DNA from: Bacteroidota bacterium
Lineage (GTDB): Bacteria > Bacteroidota > Bacteroidia > Chitinophagales > Chitinophagaceae
DNA: 28,511 nt
Assembly (NCBI GenBank): GCA_947463975.1
Contig: CANHUW010000005.1
Coordinates: forward strand, 1 to 28,511
Direction of reading: 5' to 3'
Shown here: positions 1 through 6,981 of the stretch, piece by piece
How the letters are laid out: every line of letters starts with the position of its first letter
How positions within the stretch are numbered: position 1 is the stretch's first letter
Translations under genes and position numbers: made by a program
The notes under the pieces: model-generated
The model's database searches: none
Seen by the model: only the letters and a program-made list of their open reading frames with translations
Told to the model about the DNA's origin: nothing

Positions 1-1877
1 AGAAAGATATTTTAAAAACATTACAACTACTACCAGGTGTAAAATCTGCTGGGGAAGGAAATAGTGGTTTTTATGTAAGAGGTGGTGCTGCGGATCAAAA
101 CTTAATTTTATTAGATGAGGCGCCGGTTTATAATGCATCTCATTTATTGGGGTTTTTTAGCACATTCAATAGTGATGCCATTAAAGATGCAACCTTAATA
201 AAAGGAAACGGTCCTGCTATGTATGGAGGAAGGCTTTCATCTGTTTTGGATGTTAAAATGAAAGAAGGAAATAATAAAGAAAGAGTGGTGAATGGGGGGC
301 TTGGATTAATTAGTAGTAGAATCAGTATTGAAGGGCCTATACAAAATGATAAATCATCTTTTATATTGTCTGGTAGAAGAACCTATGCCGATATGTTTTT
401 AAAAGCAACCGAAAAATTTAAAGATAATATATTATACTTCTATGATTTAAACATGAAGGCCAATTATACCATTAATGATAAAAATAAAATTTACTTATCT
501 GGATATTTTGGAAAAGACGAATTGGGTTTAGGTGATGCATTTGGTATTGATTGGGGTAATAAAACTGGAACCATTCGATGGAACAAGATTATTTCTAACA
601 GACTTTTTTTGAATACCTCCATTATTTATAGTGATTATAATTATAATGTTAAACTAAAAAATGGCGAAACCAATTTCAATATCAACTCAAATATTAAAGA
701 TTTAAATCTTAAGCAAGATTATTCATTTTATGCTAATCCAAGAAACAATTTGAAATTTGGCTTTAATACTATTTTACATACAATCACTCCAAGCACATTT
801 AGTGGGACGGTGAATAATAGTATTAAAAAAGTTGGAAGAAATGGTTTAGAAAACGCAGCATATGTAAGCAATACATTCAAGCCTAACACCGCATTGAGTA
901 TGGATTATGGAGTTAGATTATCTACTTATACTTTAATGGGTGGAGATGATTATAATATTTACAATAACGGAGTACTCCAGTCTACTATAAAATTAAATAA
1001 ATCAGATTTTGGCAAAACTTATGTCAATCTTGAACCAAGATTTACTTTGAATTATAGAGTTACAGACGAAACAAGTTTAAAAGCTGGTTATGCAAGAAAT
1101 GTTCAGCATTTGCATTTATTAAGTAATTCAACAGCATCGAGTCCCTCCGATCAATGGATAGGCAATTCCTATAATATCAAACCAGAAATAGCAGATCAAT
1201 TGAGCGTTGGATATGTGCAGTTGCTTAAAAAGAATGTATATGAAATGAGTACAGAGCTATACTATAAAAGTTTACAAAACCAATTGGATTATAAAGATGG
1301 CGCAGAGATAAATACCCTAGCAGACGTAGAAAGCGCACTGCTATTTGGTATTGGCAGGGCTTATGGTCTTGAGTGGATGTTAAAGAAAAGAGAGGGCATA
1401 TTTACAGGATGGATAAGCTATACCTTATCTAAAACAGAAAGAAAGATTGATGGTATTAATCAAAACAAATGGTACAATGCTAGACAAGATAGAACACATG
1501 ATATTTCATTGGTAGGTATTTATGCACTTAATGCTAAATGGTCTGTATCAGGTGTGTTTGTTTACAATACAGGCGATGCGGTTACTTTTCCAACAGGTAA
1601 ATATGCGTTACAAGGACAAACGCTTTATCAATATGCTTCTAGAAATGCCAATAGAATGCCATCTAATCATAGATTAGATATCAGCGTTACTTATGATAAG
1701 AAGAAAAAGAAAAGAATACAAGAGTCCTGGAATTTTAGTTTATACAATGTGTATGGAAGAGAAAATGCTTACAGAATTACTTTCCAAGATGATCCAAAAA
1801 ATCTGAGTCGAACACAGATCATTCAAACCGCTTTATTTAGATGGGTTCCAAGTATCACATATCAATTTAAATTTTAA
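1..1877 (+). CDS. TonB-dependent outer-membrane receptor, 5' end outside window
   Basis: This is the C-terminal 624 residues of an outer-membrane TonB-dependent receptor. The frame is open from base 3, and the conventional start lies upstream of the window. The visible part begins inside the plug domain: LLPGV, then YVRGG, then DQNLILLDEAPVYN and a YGGRLSSVLDV segment, all typical of Bacteroidota plug domains. It continues as a beta-barrel rich in alternating aromatic residues and ends in a terminal Phe (SITYQFKF), as outer-membrane barrels usually do. Family knowledge: such receptors import a ligand with energy from TonB-ExbBD; the ligand cannot be read from this sequence. It is followed after 2 bp by a DUF4249 lipoprotein, a common Bacteroidota pairing, so the two are probably co-transcribed and may work together at the cell surface. 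An internal TTG at 147 is not the real start, because plug-domain coding continues upstream of it. Confidence 0.93.
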   Translation, partial: KDILKTLQLLPGVKSAGEGNSGFYVRGGAADQNLILLDEAPVYNASHLLGFFSTFNSDAIKDATLIKGNGPAMYGGRLSSVLDVKMKEGNNKERVVNGGLGLISSRISIEGPIQNDKSSFILSGRRTYADMFLKATEKFKDNILYFYDLNMKANYTINDKNKIYLSGYFGKDELGLGDAFGIDWGNKTGTIRWNKIISNRLFLNTSIIYSDYNYNVKLKNGETNFNINSNIKDLNLKQDYSFYANPRNNLKFGFNTILHTITPSTFSGTVNNSIKKVGRNGLENAAYVSNTFKPNTALSMDYGVRLSTYTLMGGDDYNIYNNGVLQSTIKLNKSDFGKTYVNLEPRFTLNYRVTDETSLKAGYARNVQHLHLLSNSTASSPSDQWIGNSYNIKPEIADQLSVGYVQLLKKNVYEMSTELYYKSLQNQLDYKDGAEINTLADVESALLFGIGRAYGLEWMLKKREGIFTGWISYTLSKTERKIDGINQNKWYNARQDRTHDISLVGIYALNAKWSVSGVFVYNTGDAVTFPTGKYALQGQTLYQYASRNANRMPSNHRLDISVTYDKKKKKRIQESWNFSLYNVYGRENAYRITFQDDPKNLSRTQIIQTALFRWVPSITYQFKF

Positions 1878-1879
1878 CA

Positions 1880-2671
1880 ATGCTTCAAAGAATTATATTT
1901 TTATTGACAATAATCATCTTTATCGGTTGTGATAAAGAAATACAATTACCATTGGATCCAAATGCATCTTTATTGGTGATTGATGGAAACATAACAGATG
2001 AACCGGGACCCTATTTCGTAAAGTTGAGTAAATCAACTGATATTGGAAATACCAATGGATACCCTTTAGTCAACAACGCCAGTGTCATTATTTCAGACAA
2101 CCAGGGTACAAGAGATACATTGATTCAAAATATCAATGGCCTTTACCAAACAAAAAAAATTAGAGGATTTTATGGAAATAGTTATTTTTTAGAAGTAACA
2201 GTGGATGGAAAAAAGTATACCGCATCCTCTACTATGGCTAATAAAGTTCCCTTGGATAGTTTAAGAATCAATACCTTTTTAGTAAACGGCGAGATTAGAT
2301 ATAGTATTATACCTGTATATGCCGACCCAATTCAATTGGGTAATAGTTATAGATTTATTCAAAAAATTAATGATAGCTTAGACCAAACCTTTCATGTATT
2401 TAATGATAATTTAAATAATGGTAAAATTAACCAACGACCTATAAGGGCTGGTTCTGATTCTTTACAAGTAAAATTTAAAGATTTGGTGAAGGTAGAGATG
2501 CAATGCATCACTAGACCCACTTATTTATATTATTATACTTTAAATCAACAAAGTGGTGCAGGACCTGGCGGTGGAACAACTCCCGCTAATCCACCCTCCA
2601 ATATTGTCGGAGGGGCTTTGGGAATTTTCTCTGCACATACCGTAGAAAGGCAAACTATTCTGATAAAATAA
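1880..2671 (+). CDS. DUF4249 family lipoprotein
   Basis: A 263-residue predicted lipoprotein. The N-terminus has a hydrophobic stretch ending in a lipobox (IFIGC, Cys about residue 17), followed by DKEIQLPLDPNASLLVIDGNITDEPGP, which resembles DUF4249 proteins, as does the C-terminal NPPSNIVGGALGIFSAHTV. The middle (about residues 30-110) looks like a beta-sandwich, with segments resembling VNNASVIISDN and GLYQTK. The start ATG lies 2 bp after the receptor stop, so the two genes form a tight pair. DUF4249 proteins are commonly encoded next to TonB-dependent receptors in Bacteroidota; by analogy with SusD-like partners a role in ligand capture is possible, but no biochemical function is established from sequence. 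The length is at the short end of the family. Confidence 0.85.
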   Translation: MLQRIIFLLTIIIFIGCDKEIQLPLDPNASLLVIDGNITDEPGPYFVKLSKSTDIGNTNGYPLVNNASVIISDNQGTRDTLIQNINGLYQTKKIRGFYGNSYFLEVTVDGKKYTASSTMANKVPLDSLRINTFLVNGEIRYSIIPVYADPIQLGNSYRFIQKINDSLDQTFHVFNDNLNNGKINQRPIRAGSDSLQVKFKDLVKVEMQCITRPTYLYYYTLNQQSGAGPGGGTTPANPPSNIVGGALGIFSAHTVERQTILIK

Positions 2672-2699
2672 AAAACCCCAACATTACTGTTGAGGTTTT
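2672..2699 (-). terminator. Intrinsic terminator after tRNA-Phe
   Basis: AAAACCCCAACA and TGTTGAGGTTTT form a 12-bp stem around a 4-nt loop. The single non-Watson-Crick position is a C-A mismatch when read on + but a G-U wobble when read on -. The - strand also has a T-rich run after the stem (TTTTTTATTTT). The hairpin is therefore best assigned to the leftward tRNA transcript, although it may also slow transcription leaving the DUF4249 gene. Confidence 0.75.
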
Positions 2700-2704
2700 G
2701 AGGG

Positions 2705-2777
2705 TGGTGTGGGCCGGGATCGAACCGGCGACACAAGGATTTTCAGTCCTTTGCTCTACCGACTGAGCTACCGCACC
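2705..2777 (-). tRNA. tRNA-Phe (GAA)
   Basis: A 73-nt cloverleaf on the minus strand. The acceptor is GGTGCGG/CCACACC, the D arm is GCTC/GAGC, the anticodon stem is AAGGA/TCCTT with loop CTGAAAA (anticodon GAA), and the T arm is GCCGG/CCGGC with loop TTCGATC. The discriminator base is A. CCA is not encoded (the next bases are CCC), so it must be added after transcription. The acceptor stem has one C5-A68 mismatch. The gene stands alone with its own promoter and terminator. Confidence 0.97.
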
Positions 2778-2809
2778 TTCCGTAGATTCCGAGCTATTTG
2801 TTCGGGCAG

Positions 2810-2841
2810 CAAATATAGGTTAGGCCGCCTTAAATAGCAAA
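2810..2841 (-). promoter_or_regulatory. Bacteroidota-type promoter of tRNA-Phe
   Basis: On the minus strand TTTG (2838-2841) is followed after 20 nt by TATATTTG (2810-2817). This matches the Bacteroidota -33 TTTG / -7 TAnnTTTG consensus in sequence and spacing. Transcription would start roughly 25 nt upstream of the mature tRNA 5' end at 2777. Confidence 0.7.
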
Positions 2842-2870
2842 AAAATAGGCTTATTTATTGAAAATCAGCT

Positions 2871-3755
2871 TTAAACAGCAGTGGCTACCACAAAAAAGCT
2901 TGCAATAATTAAGACCAAACCAACCCATTGTTTTACACTAAGTCTTTCTTTAAAAAACATAAAGCCCAACAAAACTGATAATAACTGGCTACTAATAATT
3001 AAAATATTAATCACCATAATGGGCAAGTACTGGTAAGAAATATTAATAGCCAATCCACCTGTTACTAATAAAATACCTTGAACAATATATGTTTGAATAT
3101 GTGTTGCTTTGATATACTGATGCAAAGAAGAAAGCAAACCATCTCTGATAATTAAAACCAACCCAAACAACATGGCTGTAGTTTCAATCACAAAACTAAA
3201 TCCTAATGGACCCCACCATTGAATGGGATAAGTATACAATGAATAAGAACTGCCCCAGAAAAAACTAGAAGCCAGTCCATACAACACACCTGTTTTTTGT
3301 TCTGTAGAACTTGCATGTGAACTTCCTTCTAAATATAAAAATAACAAACCACCTGTAGATAATACAAATGCATATAAGTAAGGCATTTTCCATACCTCAC
3401 CAACCACAAACACTGCTGTCAGAATAGTAAATACTTTCAACGCAGATACAGGAACCACAATACTTACCGGCGCTTTTTGAATACCGCGTAAAAAAAACAA
3501 TAAACCAAAAATATTAAAAATACATAGTGCAATCGTTAATAACAATTGTTGATCAATGGCCAATGGTCTTACTGTCCAACCTGTAAAAAAACTACTCTCT
3601 CTACATCCAAAATATAAAATGGCAAAAACAACAGAAGCAAAAATGCCTCTAAAAAACATTCCTACTTGATAGGGAATGGTTTGCGTTACTTTCTTCCAAT
3701 AAGCATTACTTAAAGCAAAACAGAATGCACCAATTAAAACAAATAAAATACCCAT
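2871..3755 (-). CDS. EamA/DMT family transporter
   Basis: A 294-residue integral membrane protein of the drug/metabolite transporter superfamily. It has about ten hydrophobic segments arranged as two similar halves. The first half begins MGILFVLIGAFCFALSNAYWKK, and the second begins near TGVLYGLASSFFWGSSYSLY. Both look like EamA repeats, each with a small-residue-rich first helix and a late helix of the VVPVSALKVFTIL or NILIISSQLLSVLLG type. The substrate cannot be predicted; relatives export amino acids, nucleotides or other metabolites. It starts 5 bp after the asnS stop on the same strand, so it is probably the second gene of an asnS operon. I see no convincing terminator before the tRNA-Phe promoter downstream. 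Confidence 0.85.
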   Translation of the reverse strand: MGILFVLIGAFCFALSNAYWKKVTQTIPYQVGMFFRGIFASVVFAILYFGCRESSFFTGWTVRPLAIDQQLLLTIALCIFNIFGLLFFLRGIQKAPVSIVVPVSALKVFTILTAVFVVGEVWKMPYLYAFVLSTGGLLFLYLEGSSHASSTEQKTGVLYGLASSFFWGSSYSLYTYPIQWWGPLGFSFVIETTAMLFGLVLIIRDGLLSSLHQYIKATHIQTYIVQGILLVTGGLAINISYQYLPIMVINILIISSQLLSVLLGFMFFKERLSVKQWVGLVLIIASFFVVATAV

Positions 3756-3760
3756 AAGGA

Positions 3761-5221
3761 TTAATATTCACAATTCTTCGGCGTTCTTGCAAAAGGAATT
3801 ACATCTCTAATATTCGTCATTCCTGTTACAAATTGCACCATACGCTCAAAACCTAAACCAAATCCAGCGTGTGGTACAGAACCAAATCTACGTGTATCTA
3901 AATAATAAGACATTTCCTCTAATGGGATATGCATGTCGTTCATTCTCGCTTCCAATTTTTCTAATCGCTCCTCTCTTTGTGAACCACCCACAATCTCACC
4001 AATGCCTGGAGCTAAGATATCCATCGCTGCAACGGTTTCTTTTCCTGGTTCACAACCATCATTCATACGCATATAGAATGCTTTGATGGCAGCAGGATAG
4101 CCCGTTACAATTACAGGCTTTTTAAAATGTTGTTCTACTAAATAACGCTCATGCTCGCTTTGTAAATCAATACCCCACTTCACATCATAGGTAAATTTCT
4201 TTTTCTTATAATGATTGCTATTTAATAAAATATCTATCGCTTCTGTATAAGTAATTCTTTCAAATCCATTTTCTAAAACAAATTTTAATTTATCCATTAA
4301 GCCCATGCCACTTCTTTTTTCTGTTGGCATTTGTTTTTCTTCTTCTGCTAAGCGTGCATCTAGGAAAGCTATATCATCTGCATTTTTTTCCATCACATAA
4401 GCAATCAAATACTTAATGAAATCTTCTGCTAAATTCATGTTGTCTTCTAAATCATTGAAAGCAACTTCTGGCTCAATCATCCAAAACTCTGCCAAGTGTC
4501 TTGTTGTGTTAGAATTTTCTGCACGGAAGGTTGGACCAAAAGTGTAGATGTCTGAAAAGGCCATGGCACCTAGCTCTCCTTCCAATTGACCACTCACGGT
4601 TAAGTTAGTGCTCTTGCCAAAAAAGTCTTCTGTAAAATCAATTTCACCCGCTTCGTTTTTAGGTGCGCCTTCTAATGGAAGGGTAGTTACACGAAACATT
4701 TCACCTGCACCTTCTGCATCACTTGATGTAATAATAGGTGTATGTAAATATAAAAATCCTCTTTCGTTAAAAAATTGATGTACTGCAAATGCTAAGGAAT
4801 GACGTATACGAAACACTGATCCAAATGTGTTGGTTCTAAATCTTAAATGGGCTTTTTCTCTTAAAAATTCTAAAGAATGTTTTTTAGGTTGTAAAGGATA
4901 TTTCTCTGCATCACTATCACCTAATATTTCTAAAGCAGTTGCTTTTACTTCAACAGTTTGTCCCTTACCCAAACTCTCCACCACCACACCTTTTACTTTT
5001 AAAGATGCGCCAGTGGTAATGCGCTTTAATAAAGCATCATCAAATTCACCCAAACTTGCTACTATCTGAACATTGTTATTTGTACTACCATCGTTTAAAG
5101 CGATAAACTGATTGTTTCTAAAAGTGCGCACCCATCCCATCACCACCACCTCAGACCCAACTGCACTTGCAGCATCTGTGCCACTTAATAATTGTTTGAT
5201 TTTTACTCTTTTGTTGAACAT
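3761..5221 (-). CDS. asnS: Asparagine--tRNA ligase
   Basis: A 486-residue class II aminoacyl-tRNA synthetase that charges tRNA-Asn with asparagine using ATP in the cytoplasm. The N-terminal OB-fold anticodon-binding domain (about residues 15-110) carries VMGWVRTFRNNQFIALNDG. The catalytic domain follows, with HTPIITSSDAEGAGEMF, the class II motif 2 region FRAENSNTTRHLAEFWMIEPE and motif 3 GLGFERMVQF with the Arg of the ATP site. The TTRHLAEFWM context and the SGQLEGE segment fit AsnRS rather than AspRS. The start ATG at 5221 gives the expected N-terminus, and a TATCTTTG box lies 27 nt upstream. The gene diverges from rho across 213 bp and is followed closely by the EamA gene. Confidence 0.96.
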   Translation of the reverse strand: MFNKRVKIKQLLSGTDAASAVGSEVVVMGWVRTFRNNQFIALNDGSTNNNVQIVASLGEFDDALLKRITTGASLKVKGVVVESLGKGQTVEVKATALEILGDSDAEKYPLQPKKHSLEFLREKAHLRFRTNTFGSVFRIRHSLAFAVHQFFNERGFLYLHTPIITSSDAEGAGEMFRVTTLPLEGAPKNEAGEIDFTEDFFGKSTNLTVSGQLEGELGAMAFSDIYTFGPTFRAENSNTTRHLAEFWMIEPEVAFNDLEDNMNLAEDFIKYLIAYVMEKNADDIAFLDARLAEEEKQMPTEKRSGMGLMDKLKFVLENGFERITYTEAIDILLNSNHYKKKKFTYDVKWGIDLQSEHERYLVEQHFKKPVIVTGYPAAIKAFYMRMNDGCEPGKETVAAMDILAPGIGEIVGGSQREERLEKLEARMNDMHIPLEEMSYYLDTRRFGSVPHAGFGLGFERMVQFVTGMTNIRDVIPFARTPKNCEY

Positions 5222-5247
5222 ACGCTTAAATTGTACTATTTGGAAGG

Positions 5248-5255
5248 CAAAGATA
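5248..5255 (-). promoter_or_regulatory. Putative -7 box of asnS
   Basis: TATCTTTG on the minus strand matches TAnnTTTG and lies 27 nt upstream of the asnS ATG, giving a short leader of about 20 nt. A clear -33 TTTG at the right spacing is not visible, so this is a partial match. Confidence 0.4.
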
Positions 5256-5434
5256 ACCCATAAAAAATTGTTTTTTTATTGAAAAAGGGCTTATCATTGC
5301 AGTAGAAAGGGACGAAATCGGGTATTTAACTCCAGCGTTCCAACCCAAAAAGTCATTTCAGACGACCATTTTCAAAAAAACGCCGTTTAACCCCCGAACT
5401 TGATTCGATTTTTAATAAAACCTTAGATTTTACT

Positions 5435-6883
5435 GTGCAAGAAAAAGACGAGAAACCAAAAAGAAGCCGCAAACCCATTGCTGCTCCTGCTACAAAAGCT
5501 TCAAAAGCTGAACCAGCTGCAGAAAAAAAGCGTAAACCAATTGCAAAAAAAGAAGCAGATGCTGTTCCAAACGAAAGTATCGACGAAAAAGCTTCTCAAA
5601 TTGCTGCCCAATTATTTGGTGACGAAAGTGCTGCAAGTGAGACGCCAGCAGCTGAGCAAGCTCCTCAAACTTCTGATCCAGCTGTTCAAGCAGATCAGAG
5701 AACGCCTAGTCACGGACAGGGTCAACATCGTTATCCTCCTAAGAAAGAACCCGTTTTCAATGTAGAGTTTGATGGCGCCATTGCATCAGAAGGTGTTTTA
5801 GAAATGATGCCTGATGGATATGGTTTCTTAAGATCTTCTGATTACAACTATTTATCTTCTCCGGATGATGTATATGTATCTCCTTCTCAAATAAAATTAT
5901 TTGGATTAAAAACAGGTGATACAGTAAACGGATCTGTAAGACCTCCGAAAGAAGGTGAAAAATATTTTGCGTTAACTAAAGTTGATTTTGTGAACGGAAA
6001 AAAACCAGATGAAATACGCGATCGTATTCCATTTGATTATTTAACACCTTTATTCCCTTTTGAGAAATTAAATTTATATACTTCTTCAACTTCTTATAGT
6101 ACGCGTATCATGGATTTGTTTACGCCTATTGGTAAAGGGCAGCGTGGATTGATAGTTGCACAACCAAAAGTGGGTAAGACTATGTTGTTAAAAGAAGTGG
6201 CGAATGCGATTGCGGCAAATCACCCTGAATGTTATTTGATGGTGGTTTTAGTAGATGAGCGTCCAGAGGAAGTAACCGATGTAGAGCGTTCTGTTAAAGC
6301 AGAAGTAATTGCATCCACTTTTGACGAACCTGCTGAAAAGCACGTGAAAGTATCTACGATGGCTTTACAAAAAGCAAAGCGTTTAGTAGAGTGCGGACAC
6401 GATGTTGTTATCTTATTAGATTCTATCACTCGTTTAGCGCGTGCACACAATACAGTAGCACCAAGCTCTGGAAAGGTTTTATCTGGTGGTGTGGAAGCCA
6501 ACGCAATGCAAAAACCAAAACAATTTTTTGGTGCTGCACGTAAAATCGAAAATGGTGGATCATTAACTATTTTAGCAACCGCATTAATTGAAACAGGTTC
6601 TAAAATGGACGAGGTAATCTTTGAAGAATTCAAGGGTACCGGTAATATGGAATTATTATTAGATCGTCGATTAGCCAACAAGCGTATTTTCCCTGCCATT
6701 GATTTAGTAGGATCTAGTACAAGAAGAGATGATTTATTATTGTCTGCAGATGTATTACAAAGAATGAATATCTTAAGATTATTCATCAACGATATGAATA
6801 CAGATGAAGCGATGAATGAATTATTAAAACGCATGCGCGGCACAAAGGACAACGAAGAGTTCTTAGCATCTATGAATAGGTAA
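5435..6883 (+). CDS. rho: Transcription termination factor Rho
   Basis: A 482-residue RNA-dependent hexameric ATPase that terminates transcription. Residues 1-115 are low-complexity and rich in Lys, Ala, Pro and Gln. The RNA-binding cold-shock-like domain follows (about 118-185, with DGYGFLR). The ATPase core has Walker A at 242-249 (PKVGKT), Walker B in DVVILLDSITRLARAHN, the Q-loop region LSGGVEANAMQKPKQFFGAARK and the R-loop region GTGNMELLLDRRL. GTG at 5435 is the best available start: no in-frame ATG occurs before residue 124, and an in-frame stop lies at 5327-5329. With this start, or any start in the 35 upstream open codons, the usual N-terminal Rho_N helical domain is absent. No Shine-Dalgarno sequence is visible. 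Two hairpins follow the gene. Confidence 0.95.
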   Translation: MQEKDEKPKRSRKPIAAPATKASKAEPAAEKKRKPIAKKEADAVPNESIDEKASQIAAQLFGDESAASETPAAEQAPQTSDPAVQADQRTPSHGQGQHRYPPKKEPVFNVEFDGAIASEGVLEMMPDGYGFLRSSDYNYLSSPDDVYVSPSQIKLFGLKTGDTVNGSVRPPKEGEKYFALTKVDFVNGKKPDEIRDRIPFDYLTPLFPFEKLNLYTSSTSYSTRIMDLFTPIGKGQRGLIVAQPKVGKTMLLKEVANAIAANHPECYLMVVLVDERPEEVTDVERSVKAEVIASTFDEPAEKHVKVSTMALQKAKRLVECGHDVVILLDSITRLARAHNTVAPSSGKVLSGGVEANAMQKPKQFFGAARKIENGGSLTILATALIETGSKMDEVIFEEFKGTGNMELLLDRRLANKRIFPAIDLVGSSTRRDDLLLSADVLQRMNILRLFINDMNTDEAMNELLKRMRGTKDNEEFLASMNR

Positions 6884-6896
6884 TATCAAAAATAAA

Positions 6897-6925
6897 TCAG
6901 CACCCTCGTTTATGGGGGGTGCTGA
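6897..6925 (+). terminator. Hairpin after rho
   Basis: TCAGCACCC pairs with GGGTGCTGA around an 11-nt loop, 14 bp after the rho stop. The tail is A-rich rather than T-rich on the + strand, so it is a weak terminator by itself, or an RNA 3'-end stabiliser upstream of the stronger hairpin. Confidence 0.5.
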
Positions 6926-6945
6926 AAAATCATAAGAGTGAAAAT

Positions 6946-6978
6946 AAAAGTCCCCTATTTTTTTGTAGGGGACTTTTT
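6946..6978. terminator. Bidirectional terminator between rho and polA
   Basis: AAAAGTCCCCTA and TAGGGGACTTTT form a perfect 12-bp stem with an 8-nt loop. T-rich tails are present on both strands: TTTTT then ATTTT on +, and TTTT then ATTTT on -. The site sits 4 bp beyond the polA stop and 62 bp beyond the rho stop, so it fits both converging transcripts. Confidence 0.85.
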
Positions 6979-6981
6979 ATT

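Noticed and set aside
2545..2736. A 63-codon minus frame overlapping the tRNA-Phe and DUF4249 3' ends
   Set aside because: It translates part of the tRNA and the terminator; it is not a gene.
2842..2870. Possible terminator for the EamA gene
   Set aside because: Only a weak AT-only stem and a T-rich stretch are seen; pairing is too poor to call.
6232..6852. A 206-codon minus frame opposite rho
   Set aside because: It is fully antisense to conserved Rho ATPase motifs, with Ser/Asn-rich composition typical of a complement-strand shadow.
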